NCBI GenBank assembly: GCA_004026145.2
Contig: CP034992.1
Span: 13,304,782 to 13,368,781, forward strand
Direction of reading: 5' to 3'
Source: Takifugu bimaculatus
Taxonomy: Eukaryota > Chordata > Actinopteri > Tetraodontiformes > Tetraodontidae
Length of the DNA: 64,000 bases
This document shows positions 22,100 through 33,545 of the stretch, in pieces; positions within the stretch are counted from its first letter, which is position 1, and each line of letters begins with the position of its first letter. Both the position numbers and the translations under genes were made by a program. The notes under the pieces are model-generated. The model had not been told where the DNA came from. It searched no databases and saw nothing but the letters and a program-made list of their open reading frames with translations.

Positions 22100-25000
22100 G
22101 TATGTAAATAGCTCTTTTCTTTTTTGTTTTTTCATATATGGCCTGTTTCTTCCGTTGCTTCAACACACCTACTTTGCTCCAACAGGAGCCAAGATGTGCT
22201 AAAGTATCAAAGGAAGGCTTTAATCACTTCTGTCAGGCAGAGCCACTTAGACCCAATTCCCATGGCTTGCATGACCTTCTGATGGTAGAGTGAGACACTG
22301 TACTACAGATTTGGCCACAGGAAGCATGACATAAGAATTTTACAAGTTCCTGGATGTGACAATGAAAATATAAACCCTGATCAACTCATTTTAAGAATAT
22401 TCCAAACAGCAGCAACAAATCACTTAAAAGCACAGTGATAATAAATGACAGAACTGTAATGGAAGTGAAGCATCAGTGATATACAGTTTGTTTATTAACA
22501 CTATTTTTTACTGTCCCCCCCCCCCCCACACACACACGCACACACACACACAGTATTCACGAGGATTCAGCGCAACTTGTAAGTTCAAGTAATTTATTTT
22601 ATTACTGTGTTAATGGCAACAATCTCAGATATCCCAGATGCCAACATGTTTTATAGTTCTTCGGGTGGCAGATACACAAACAGTCCCCCTCCTTAGCCTC
22701 TGTTGGTTTCTCCTATTGACGTGTTTCCACAGAGCAGATGGCTTTACACATAAATCCTATTAACAACTTTCTGCTGATGGGGACTCCATGAGTACAAGTC
22801 TTTTTCTTTCTTTCATTATCCTCGCCGAGACGCCTGCTTTATTATTTGCTAACCTCTCCTAGACACAGTGGTAGGGCTGAAATCAGAGGCCACAGCATGT
22901 CTGCAGAGAAGGTAAAAAGATGAGTTGGTGGATTTTTTGTTGCTTTTATCATAGAAAGAATGTGTATGTTGACTTTCAGTGACATAACATTAATGAGTGT
23001 GAGATCACACGGATAAAAGCCAAAATAGTACTTTAGATTTTTCAAAAATGTGCTGTTGAAGTGATCTTAGAGTTAGTTTACAGTGTTTTTCTTCCACTGT
23101 GTAATGTATTATCTGCCATCTGAAATACTGAAGGAAGAAAGAATATAACATCACATTTGAAGTCAGGTTAGGTTAGAACAGGTTCAACATACGCTGCCTT
23201 TGTGTTATAATTGCATATTTATGTCGATGCAGCCTGTTCTGTCGAGCAAACGAGTTAAATGTACTGGTAACTGAAATAGCAGTACCCTGCCTGTATGAAT
23301 GACGAGTGCTCATTTGAATGAATCAAATCTATTGTTCTCTTTTTTTAACAATAGGTGGAGGTAATGGGTCACATTTTAGAATGATCTTCTGCAAATAAAT
23401 ACATCCAGCAAAATCCATAGATCAGTGATTTACAGTCATTTCACTCATGATTTAATGAGAAGTGGTCAGACGCGTTTAAATTGAAGCATTTTGTCATTGC
23501 AGCAACAAGTTATAGCATTGTTCAAAGCTTTTTTTAAGTACAGAGGACAGACAATATAAGTTGTGGACACATATAGCACTTTATCAAGCAGGATCTACTC
23601 CTAATAGGCTTACCTTTACTATCTCTGCTGGCCGCAATCACACTGACCTTCTTCTCTGTGACTTGAATGGTTGGAACACTGTTCTTCACCCTCTTTAAAA
23701 AGCTGTATTAAATGTGATGCACTCTAAAATACAGAAAAAATCAAATTGAATCTGATATGACCCTGATTTTTAGCTTTTGTTTAGATGGGCCAGAAAACCC
23801 CTAAAGTATAACCACAGTGGTGGAAAAATGACTGCATAAGGATACAACATATTTACAAGAAACAGAATATAAAACTCATATATTAGGATGCATCGTAAAT
23901 CAAAATCTATTCTCAACTGATGCCCAGATGTTTTTCACTTTAAGTGCTGCCATTCCTTTAAAGTATGGGCTAAAGCACCATTTGGTGTGGTTTTAAGTTT
24001 GATAACTAGTCAAAAGACTGAGCAAGTAACATACAACTGTTACAGCACTGGTTTTTCAAAGGATTGTTACCTAATACCCCATTTTTAAATATACCGTTGA
24101 CAGAAAAAAATCTAATAATTCTAAAAGCTGTAGTCGCTTTAGTCATTTTGTTTGCACAGAAATACATTTCTACATCTTATTTTCTGCATTTTTACTTCTT
24201 GCTTCATATCAGACTATAAAGGTGAGTTCACAGTTCATTTACTCATAATTCACGTGACTTTAGTAAGTCTATATTTAATCAATATGTTTACACTGATTTT
24301 AATTCTGTCATTAAAAATTGTTCTGCATTGTAGCCCTGACTCATAAGTCTTCAGTCTAATCTGTTTTATATTTTTACACATATACAGAAGCCAAAAAAGA
24401 AGAAAGAGGAAACAAATGGAGCAGCAGATGCCAAGAATGGAAAAGAAGCAAAGCCCAAAAAGACAAAGACCAAGAAACCCGAAGATACTTCAAAGGATGA
24501 GAGTAATGCCATCCAAAGTGAGACTCTTTGACATAAATCATTATCTTTTACAAGAATTCTGATCAGACCACATTGTCTCACTGCCATTTTGTAACAGATG
24601 GAAAGAAGGTGAAGAAAAAGAAGACAGAAAAGGAAAAAGAAGAGACAGAAAAGGGAAAAGAAAAGGAGCCAAAAAAGAAAGTCAGGAGTGTTCCAAAAAA
24701 GAAGAAAGGTCTGTGCTGATCCACACCGATCAACAATTAGAAAAGCAAATGCTCCTCTCATGAAGATGTTCCCCTCTGTGCAGATTCAGACACAGATGAT
24801 GACAATGATGAAGATGACGAGGAAGACACTCCCAAGAAGAAGACCAAGAAGAAGACACCAAAAGACAGCTCTCCCTTCGCAAGTTCAGCCAGAGAAAAGA
24901 AAAGTAAATCCAAAGGTTTGTATGACACATGAGTCATATCCTCAGTGGATAATGAAATGAATGCATCTGATGTTTAAACAACCGTTTAAATTCAGAGCTT

Positions 25001-28000
25001 GCGCAGACCAAGGAAGAACTCTCACATTCATGCTTCGGTATTCATATTAATGATCTGAACATCTTTAGGTTTCACTTTTCCTTTTATTTTGTAAATGAAT
25101 CAAATACATTTTACAGTAATGAGGCTGAAAATAACAATCCATTATAGCTAGAGGGTGCCGGCATGGTTATATATTCTGTTCCTGGTAAATTCATGTACTG
25201 CATCCAAACAGAAACCATCTGAAAAAGGTACCCCGACTCTCGGGATAGCAATACATATGTATGTTATTCCTCTGAGTTCAGCAAGAGGTTTAATATGAAA
25301 GTGTTCCATTTTTTCATTACCGGTACATTACTGGAGAATTTAACCCGAACTGTCCATTTTCACCAGTAGTTTAACTGGATCCTCACCAGAGAGTTTTACG
25401 ACCAGCTTCACCTCTGTCCAGTTGTCACTGAAGGAATTTACAATACAGTATTAGCTTAGTACAATATTGCCATGTTCTGTTATGTATTCTTCCAGTTGTG
25501 CATTAAGTCTAAAAAATCTCTGCAGTCATATTTTATTTTCCAGTGCATTCATTTACTTTTAAATACTCTTGATCTTTAAGTTCAACTTCTAAGGAAATAT
25601 CACTGGTTGTGTGGCTGCACCAGCAAGACAAAAACAAAACCAATAACTCACAAAGACATTCAGAGTCAGAAAATGTGGTTAAGTGTTGTTTGTCACTTTA
25701 GTCAAGATTGCAATTTGATAAATTTGTTTTGATGAGAAAACATCCATAATTTGCACCCACAATTAAAAGACTGCCCGTAGTGGTCAACCACCCACATTTA
25801 TCACCCCGGTTTTGTTTTTTTACTCCCCCCCCTCCAAAACTTCACCCGAGTTTTTTAGCATCTTTCATCTCATTGTTAGGTCCACTGGGCCACAAGTTAC
25901 TGTTTTTGTTCCGTCTCACCACTGTCATAGCAACATGTCTGAGTCGCAGCTTAAAGTCTTCCAACACACAAAGTTTGGTGCATACAAGACAACAACCTTC
26001 ACAGCTGAAAATCTGGTTTTCGTGTTAACACAAAGCTAAAATGAGTCATTGTGGGACACGTGAATTTATTATCGCTGCTCTGAATAAAAACAGACAAAAC
26101 AATGAGACTTTACACCCTAATATAATTTCAACAAGGATAGCTACGGTACATCTGAGTTCAGTTAAGAAATCAATAATTTTTACAATAATTGAGACTGAAC
26201 ACCAGATTTGTGCCAGTCATTTTTACATCTTGTGTATGTCTAATTTATTCTCTGTCGCTTGCAAATGTCTACAAATTGGTTTGGTTTCCAGGGTGTGCAA
26301 GGGGTGAGTTAGTGCCCGTCTTATTTAAACCTTTATAGAATCAAATATAGAGATATGGGCAGATCTCTCAATGTCTTTTATAACATCTGACATGACAGCA
26401 AAGAAAGTTCTATCTAAACACCCACAAAAGCAAGTCTTGAAGCCAAGATAGTACTCTCCATTTACAAATCCAACTATAATATGCTTGATGGATGTTAAGG
26501 TTTATGTTTGACATGGTTTTGAGTTCTTAAGCCAAAGCTTGATTTTTTTTTTTCAGAGGACAAAAATTCAGATGGAAAAGAAAAAAAGGCCAAGTCAAAG
26601 GAGAAGAAAAAAGAAGTATCCACAATGTTCCAGATAAGTGGGGACAAAGAGGCAAAAAGCAAAAAGAAAGGTTTGAACTAATCCACTGATTTTGGTATTT
26701 TATCTGACATATACATATATATAGGCTTTAACTTAAATAAAATGTTTTAACCGGTGTAGAAATTCACTGTCTTTTATCAAAATCTCTCTCATAGCTGCCA
26801 AGTCAGACAGCGATGACAGCGAAGAAGAGACACAGTCGATGAAATCCAAGAAGAAATCTGGAGCCAGCTCCACATCAATGTTCCAAACATCAGGAGAAAA
26901 GGACAAAGAAAAGAAACCCAAGAAGAAAGGCAGGCCTACCAGACAAGTTTATGCTGTGGTTGAGTCACTGAAACGTGTCTGACTTCTGTTGGCCATTTCA
27001 GGAAAGGCAGAAGAGAGTGAGGACTCTACATCAGAGAAAGAAGACAAAGCAAAAAAGAAAAAAGCCAAAGGGAAGAAGAAAAAAGTATGGTTAAACCACA
27101 TTCTTAAAGCTACATTTGTACCAAAGTAACAAACATTTTTACTATTTATTTATTTATATATTTTTTTGTGCCACCATGTCAGGAGAGATCACCATCGCCT
27201 GAGATTGAGTTCCACAATCTGGAGAAATTTGTGATGGACCCGGCTCCCCAGGGCGTCACCGTCAAATGCAGAGTGACCCGAGACCAGAGAGGGATGGACA
27301 AGAGCCTCTACCCTCTTTACTACCTTCACCTAGACAACGAAAAAAAGGTAAATGATTAAAACTGAACCAGCACAATTTATGCAAATGGATTGCCCATCAG
27401 TAGCATCATCAGGTGCTTCATCACGACCAGGTGCACATTAGATGTGCACATTAGATGTGCACATTAGACTCGGTGTAACTGGACCACATGTTGTCTTGTT
27501 TTCTTGTAGACATTCCTGTTGGCTGGGAGGAAACGGAAGAAGAGCGCAACTTCAAATTACCTCATCTCCATCGATGCCACTGACTTATCAAGGGGTGGAG
27601 AGAATTTTGTTGGAAAGCTGAGGTGCAGAGACGTTTAAACGTTATCTGTTCATGCACCCAAAAGCAGCAAAGAAGTAGTGGCGCATCATTGAATTGTTTC
27701 TTAATTCTTTGCTGTTTTTTCCAGGTCCAATTTGATGGGGACCAAGTTTACTGTGTTTGACAATGCTCTGAATCCAGAAAGAGCTCTTCCAGACATGTCA
27801 AATGCACGACAGGAGTTAGCTGGAATCATCTACGTAAGCCTTGATCTAATTTAGTCCACATCTAGAGCAAAGATCAGATTCAAATGTCTTAAATTGTTAC
27901 ATTTTTTTAAAAAAACAAAAAAAAACTCTGGCCCCAGGAAACAAATGTGTTGGGAATGAAGGGACCCAGAAGGATGACAGTTATCATTCCAGGGATGAAC

Positions 28001-28343
28001 AAGGACAATGAACGTGTACCTCTCAGACCAAGAAATGTAAGCTAAAAATCTCATTATGTTTCCTTTGTTCATCACAGCAAAAAACACAGACCTGATCACA
28101 TTTTATCAAACTTCATTTGCATATGAACATTTTACCCCCTAATATTAACATATAAACAAATGTAATCTTCTGTCTTCGATAATGTTGCTAGACATATCTG
28201 GTAATAATAACGATCTATTTGATTCAATATCAAAAGTACAAATATATTGTGATACACCCAGATTCATGGTTATAACGACCAGTGTTTATGATGTTTCCTA
28301 TTTGAATGTCAATGATAATACTAATAATAATTATTGTTATTAT

Positions 28344-28383
<40 letters not shown>

Positions 28384-31212
28384 GCTCCAACTACTAATAC
28401 TATTACTACTACTAATTATTATTGCTGTTGTTGTTGTCGTTGTTGTTATTTTTATTATTACTTATGGTGTAATTGAATGGAAATTGATTTAAATACAAAC
28501 CCTGACATATTTAATCAGACTGATATTTCCAGTGTACAAACACAATCTGTTATGAGCAGGTAGTGATATTTGAAAGCCACTTAGATTCAAACCTGTTTAA
28601 TAAAATTCCATGTCTTGGCTTAGTCGTACATTAAAGATAATTCATAGATTCAGATAATATTTGATCATTCTACCTGGGTGTTTTTCTCAACATCTCTGCA
28701 TTAATCTGATGCCACAGATGAGCTTTAGCAGGACCTTCTAATTCTGAGACAGTGCCATATTTTCCTTCTCTCTATCAGTTTTTCAAGCTGTTGATTTATG
28801 TATCTCAGATAAATAATATGAGCATAATCAGGCATCTCAGAATGCCCAGCTATATACGGACTCAGAAAATTAAATCCATAGCTAGTGTGATTCATGGTGT
28901 TATGCAGCATAAAAAATCTTATCAAATCTCAGCACATACTAAGAGTTGTTTCTGACTTATGTTGTGCCAATTATGTGCAGGAATGTGATGGCTTGTTGAT
29001 AAGATACCAGAATAGGAGGATGGAGAATCTGATCGAGCTTCACAACAAGACGCCAGTGTGGAACGATGAAACTCAGTCTCATGTTCTGAACTTCAATGGC
29101 CGGGTCACCCAGGCCTCCATCAAGAACTTCCAGATTGTCCACAGTAAAGACTGTGAGTATCACTTTTTTTGTGTCTGCAACTGTTTAATTTTCCACATTT
29201 GCCACAATTAACGTCATGACTACTTGTATCAATAAAAACTGCTATTGTTATTGGTTTCTTCAATTATTTTACAAGTAAAATTGGAAAAAAGCATTGACAT
29301 AACAAAAGGTTTTGGTTCAATCAGAAATATGACACCCTCTTTCATTTCTTTTTGTAAAAATGTCATAAATTCTAATCAAAAGTGCGTATCGGAATTAGGT
29401 GAAAATAGTTTGATAAGCATGCCCACTTAGGTTTGGCAGCATATTTCTTTATCCACACTGCTGGCAGATGTACCGGTAACTTGAATTTCTCTAGTGTTCT
29501 CTCAGACCAAAAAGCTGTTGGTGTTATTTAAAACACTTCATATTTAATTGTTTTCATATTTATTGTTTTGCTTTTGTTTCTCCTTTAATGCCAAAAATAT
29601 GCTGACACATGCAAAAGGCTTTTATTTTTATTTTTTAAATAAAAATCACACTCATCCATCATTCATCCATTTAATATGTTCATAATAATATATGTGTCAT
29701 GGACGGGTTGATTAGGACCCAAACACAGGCCAGGACACAGTGGTAAAATGGTCAAACAAGCTTTATTGACAGGGGGAGGGGGCACACAAAGAACACAAGG
29801 AACACGGAGCACACGAGGAACACGAGGGCAGCCCTCCAGGGCTGCGGAGCACACGAGGGACACGAGGGCAGCCCTCCAGGACTGCAGAGGGCGCAGGGAA
29901 CAGGGGCGGCCCTCCAGGGCTCAGGGAACTGGAGCGGCCCTCCAGGAGACACGAAGCTGGAGCGGCCCTCCAGGAGACACAAATCTGGAGCGGCCCTCCA
30001 GGAAACACAGAACACTAGCACATGACGAGGAAGACTAACAGACACGCTGACAAGAAAAACAGAACACCCCCACAAGCCAAACAGACACCCTGGCACTGAC
30101 AGGCAGGCGCAACCTGCTTAAATAGGCAGCCCGATGTAAATTGCTTACAGGTGTGCCTGCCAGCAGTGCCAGCTGCCACCAATTGTGCCCCACACCACCA
30201 CCTGTAGGACAACGACCGACACAACCCAGAAACCCTGACAATATGACTTTAATGCAGTATGTGACTATTCTGAAATGGATATCTACACATTTTTGCACAT
30301 TTGTTTAGTTAGTAAATGACAAAAGAACATGTTTTAGTAAAATGATATGGAAACAGATAATCATAAAAGCCAGACACATATTTTACCTAAGCTAGCAGTT
30401 GAGGCTAAAAATTAGCATTGCTTGTTTTTCGTGTTAACTGAAAACCACCTCTGAAATGTATTTTTTATATATTTGCAATGAAAGCAGTCAGATTCCAATC
30501 TGATTCCAATCTGGATGTGACAAAATTCTGTTTTGGGATGGAAGCCCGAGCAGTGCTGAAATGACTCATATCCAAAGAAAATCAGATTGAGATGGTAGAG
30601 TCCTAGTATCATTTTTATTTATATTACATTAGCCTAAAAAAACATCTATTTAGCTATTAAATCTAGTCTAATGACTTTATATGGGTAATATGAACATATC
30701 CTCTGAGCAATTTGTAACAGAACAGTAAACAAGAAAATCTGCTTGAGAAAGGAATGTATACTTGTGCAGCTAACAAAACAGCTTGATTTACTATTAACAA
30801 ATCAAGTGAATAGATAAAAAATATTAATTTTGGTATGAAAATAATCAATGTTAATTACATTAGGTAACTGTAATTATTGTGTTTTTTACTCATTGTTTAT
30901 GCATGAAATTGCTACGAGTTTTGGTTCAACTTTAACAAACACATGTAAATAAACAAATACTATTATTTTTTAAAGTTTTTATTTGGCTTAATATCACAAT
31001 GCTGACCGGCAAAATAAAGAAAGCTACTACCCAGTAGCATGAACACTTTTTTAACACATCCTTCCTTTTTTTCCACAGTGGACTACATCGTGATGCAGTT
31101 TGGTCGAATAGCTGATGACATTTTCACCCTGGACTACAGCTACCCAATGTGTGCCGTGCAGGCCTTTGCCATAGCGCTCTCTAGCTTTGATGGCAAAATT
31201 GCATGCGAATAA
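22059..31212 (+). CDS. tulp1: Tubby-like protein 1 (Tulp1)
   Basis: Spliced model: 22059-22099, (optional 22186-22236), 22863-22911, 24388-24517, 24598-24708, 24784-24915, 26557-26670, 26795-26929, 27002-27084, 27183-27347, 27510-27622, 27725-27833, 27938-28036, 28981-29152, 31079-31212. It totals 529 codons with stop (546 with the optional exon), all phases matching; human TULP1 has 542 residues. The N-terminal half is a Lys/Glu/Asp-rich disordered region with nuclear-localisation-like clusters; the C-terminal 263 residues are the tubby domain. Known role: photoreceptor protein binding plasma-membrane phosphoinositides and needed for ciliary and outer-segment trafficking. The Lys-rich N-terminus and downstream tead3 favour TULP1 over TUB, TULP2 or TULP3. 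The three 5'-most exons are less certain. Confidence 0.9.
22186..22236 (+). CDS. tulp1: tulp1 optional exon with a GC donor
   Basis: After CTCCAACAG the frame reads SQDVLKYQRKALITSVR. This resembles the LRQxKLxxQRxLL helix near the N-terminus of tubby proteins. The exon would be 51 nt, phase 2 on both sides. No GT donor fits; the only in-phase exit is GTCAG|gcagag, a GC donor. If read through, the frame stops at TGA 22279. Confidence 0.4.
22863..22911 (+). CDS. tulp1: tulp1 N-terminal exon (candidate)
   Basis: Acceptor CTCTCCTAG, then the frame HSGRAEIRGHSMSAEK (completing AG|A), then donor AAG|gtaaaa. It enters in phase 2 and exits in phase 0, which is exactly what exon 1 and the exon at 24388 require. 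There is no strong homology in this poorly conserved part of the family. Confidence 0.5.
24388..26929 (+). CDS. tulp1: tulp1 Lys-rich exons (five)
   Basis: Exons 24388-24517, 24598-24708, 24784-24915, 26557-26670 and 26795-26929 encode KPKKKKEETNG, KKVKKKKTEKEKEETEKGK, DSDTDDDNDEDDEEDTPKKK and similar charged stretches. From the second exon on, each exon is 3n long and phase 1 on both sides. The fourth and fifth exons both carry the motif (S/T)MFQ-x-SG-(D/E)K followed by Lys clusters, which looks like an exon duplication. The last exon ends AAAG|gcaggc, a GC donor. The region is low complexity and probably disordered. Confidence 0.85.
27002..27084 (+). CDS. tulp1: tulp1 linker exon before the tubby domain
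   Basis: Acceptor CCATTTCAG, frame GKAEESEDSTSEKEDKAKKK, KAKGKKKK, donor AAA|gtatgg. It enters in phase 1 and exits in phase 0. The final Lys run corresponds to the basic stretch just before the tubby domain in human TULP1. Confidence 0.85.
27183..31212 (+). CDS. tulp1: tulp1 tubby-domain exons (six)
   Basis: Exons 27183-27347, 27510-27622, 27725-27833, 27938-28036, 28981-29152 and 31079-31212 encode the complete tubby domain: FHNLEKFVMDPAPQGVTVKC, RDQRGMDKSLYPLYYLHLD, FLLAGRKRKKSATSNYLISI, NFVGKLRSNLMGTKFTVFD, ETNVLGMKGPRRMTVIIPGM, RMENLIELHNKTPVWNDET, GRVTQASIKNFQIVH, DYIVMQFGRIADDIFTLDY, ending ALSSFDGKIACE and TAA. The basic LAGRKRKKS and KLRSN segments are the known phosphoinositide-binding part. 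The domain closes a 12-stranded barrel around a central helix. All splice sites are GT-AG. No broken residue was seen. Confidence 0.95.
28343..28383. repeat. (ACT)n microsatellite in a tulp1 intron
   Basis: About 13 ACT units, flanked by imperfect AAT, ATT and TTG triplet runs to about 28460. Confidence 0.95.
29695..30240 (-). mobile_element. Solo LTR in a tulp1 intron
   Basis: A 546-bp unit with TGTCATGG at one end and CCCTGACA at the other (TG...CA termini) is flanked by a perfect 5-bp duplication ATATG (29690-29694 and 30241-30245). On the - strand it has a TATTTAAG TATA-like box (30117-30124) followed further along by AATAAAGCTTGTTTG (polyadenylation signal at 29762-29767). Its middle (29800-30008) is an imperfect array of a roughly 25-bp unit centred on GGCCCTCCAGG. 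No gag or pol is present, so it is a solo LTR, inserted antisense to tulp1. The family was not identified. Confidence 0.85.
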
Positions 31213-31743
31213 CAGCTCCTCAATCTTTGGCTCACCGACACTAGACCAAGCAACTATTGGTCCACTGCACAAGCAACAGGCTGATACTCCCATAAACAGT
31301 GTTTTGAAATCTCATAGAGGACATCCCTGGCTTTTGTCACACAAAGACACACAATTTGACTGGAGTTTTCAATTTAATTTGAAGATTATACTCCTTCACT
31401 GAAAGATGAGACAGAATATTGTTTGGGGTTTGTTGGGTTGTGAATTACTAAAATACCAATGGTTGCTGACACACAACTTGTTGAACACTGAGTCACAATG
31501 ACATTTCTTCTCATAATTAAGCTAATTGTTACTTAGAAACTTTGTAAAACCTGTCTAATAAATACCTTTCTATCAGTGTAGTATTAAGTGTTGTGCACCC
31601 AGCGCTGAAGTCTTGTAATGTTCTCTGAATAGACTTGCTGTAGTTTTTCTTTTTCCTGTACATTTCTTGTGGTATTTGTGGATTTTTTTAACCATTGCCT
31701 TTGTTGTGTTTTGAGGTTTACTGTAATTATGTCATTTAATAAA
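31213..31743 (+). other. tulp1: tulp1 3' UTR with polyadenylation signals
   Basis: Follows the TAA at 31210-31212. AATAAA occurs at 31557-31562 and 31738-31743; the second, followed by a T-rich stretch, is the likelier main site. Two sites allow a short and a long 3' UTR. Confidence 0.6.
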
Positions 31744-32700
31744 GAACATGGTTATATATTTTTTCTTCATCTATTTGTTGTCTGAAGTAATTTCTATTAT
31801 CCTGCGACATATCAGTAAACACCCCAATAGTAACCTGGAGACTGGCTGTAAAATAGATAAACAAAAACATTTTTTCCACCATCAGGTTATCAAAAGGTTT
31901 TTTATTTTACTGTTTGGATTTTGCATACAGTCAGTAACCCTTACAAAAGTTGAAATCAAGTTAACCCCTGTTGACTACCATGAGCAAATTTTATCAAGCT
32001 GGATGAAATATTAGTTTGCAAGGGCAACTATAGTTCTCTTGGGGTTTAAAGGAACTTTGTTCAGGTAGAAAAACCTGTTTGACGCCGAGGCCCCGAGAGC
32101 AAGTGAGAGGTGTGTATTCTGCCTGAACCTGCCTGCTCAGGCAGTTGTCCAAACCTGCACAGATTAAATGAAGCCTGAAGTTGGCGGCTTTTCTGCTCTG
32201 AGGTGACGTTTGTATGAGTGCGCGCGCGCGCGCGCGTGTGTCACTGTCTTCTCTTGTTTACTTGACTTCCTGCTCATACGGTTGAGATTACTTGTTATCA
32301 TTCTTGATATCTGTGTTCAAATCTGCAAATGACTCACTGAGTCTCCATAAAGACCAGGGTGTTGTAAACAAGTTACTGACCAACAGAAGGAGCTGTTGCT
32401 GGATTGAAATAAATTATCTCATAACCAAAAAACGCCCTTAACATAAAAGGATAAAGAACAACAAACAAACTAAGTGTAAGGCACAGTTTTACTTATGAAG
32501 CTTAAGAGCCTGATTACTTTTATGGTACTTGACAAAGATCAGAGTAATTCAAAAGTAAAATATATAATATTTGACTGAAAACGCTAGGCAATCTACAATT
32601 TGGAGTGCTGGAAACACTCTTTTAGGTGGCTGGGGGGGGGGAATGAAGCATGAAGAGTGAATGTAGCATTTTCAGCATTTTTGATAAAAACACACGCTAC
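31744..32700. other. tulp1-tead3 intergenic interval
   Basis: The interval between the genes is only about 1 kb and holds a GCGCGC tract at 32217-32242 and a G9 run at 32631. No gene was seen. It probably contains distal promoter elements of tead3. Confidence 0.5.
32217..32242. repeat. (GC)n/(GT)n tract
   Basis: GAGTGCGCGCGCGCGCGCGCGTGTGTC: about nine GC units followed by GT. It is the strongest Z-DNA-type tract in the window. Confidence 0.9.
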
Positions 32701-32739
32701 ACTTTAAAGTGTTGAATATAATACAAGTATTGTTTTTTT

Positions 32740-33077
32740 CTCTTGGCGAAGGCAGGAAGCCGCAACAGTTGCGCGGGGACTGAGTGGGCGTGGTCTCTCC
32801 CGTAGTCCACGCCCCTCGCGCTTGTTGATTGACGCGCACCAATGGCTCCTCCTTGAGAGCCCTTCCCCCCTCCCCCTTCGTTTTCCAGTGTAGTGCGTTG
32901 ATTTCATACCAAAGTCATACTTCACATTCCACTTATACTGTCAAAGCTTTGAGAAATATTAGGGAAAACAACAGGGCGCCAAAATACAACAAACGCAGTA
33001 AAGTGCTCAGCTGCACTCACTGAGAAGAAGAAGGTGACTGCACGAATTAATAAAAAATAACATACACACAGGCAAAG
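32740..33077 (+). promoter_or_regulatory. tead3: tead3 promoter and candidate first exon
   Basis: This is the only GC-rich block in the area. It has GGGCGTGG (about 32787), CCACGCCCC (about 32807), a CCAAT in GCACCAATGG (about 32837) and several CpGs, with no TATA box. A CATTCC motif (32925-32930), the core recognised by TEAD proteins, lies downstream. A splice donor AAAG|gtgagt at 33077/33078 could end a first exon. Start site and exon limits are inferred. Confidence 0.5.
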
Positions 33078-33439
33078 GTGAGTTATACACTAATGTTCCC
33101 TCTTTCTATTCTCAGTCCTTTTCTGGGGAGTTTTTTCATGCCGCTCGTCTCGGTGAAGTTTTCGGATCATTGTCATTTTTTACATTTTTCCGCTGAGCTC
33201 CTCGCGTTGGGCGAGAATATCACTCGGAACATTTGCAGACTGTACCAGACATTGGCACCGTTTCTCTGACATGATCTTTGTAGTCTTGTTGCAATTGATA
33301 GCCCGCTTTGCACATACGAATTCGTAAAAAGGCGTCTCTTTTAACAACGCAGGGGGAAAAAAAGCTTGCCAATATGTTTGCCTTCTGCCTCGTACAGTTC
33401 CTACCTGAATACAACATTTTCCAACAATGTTCTTTAAGA

Positions 33440-33545
33440 AACTGTTATACCTCTCAGGCAAAGAGAGAGAGAGAGCGAGAGAGAAACGACATCGTTTTGG
33501 AGGGATATACAACTTCAGTCTGATCTGGACCTCTGCATTACAAAG
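33440..33545 (+). other. tead3: Candidate tead3 5' UTR exon
   Basis: A purine-rich GAGAGAGAGAGCGAGAGAGA stretch, then sequence ending CTGCATTACAAAG|gtaagag, a near-perfect donor. It has no ATG in frame with the TEA exon. It may be the 5' UTR exon spliced to 45143, either as an alternative to or downstream of the donor at 33077. Confidence 0.45.

Noticed and set aside
24366..24930. Antisense frames rich in Phe and Leu
   Set aside because: Antisense shadows of the Lys-rich tulp1 exons, whose sense frame has correct splice sites and phase.
29748..30298. Several 80-115-codon open frames on both strands
   Set aside because: They arise from the GC-rich tandem units inside the solo LTR and have no protein features.
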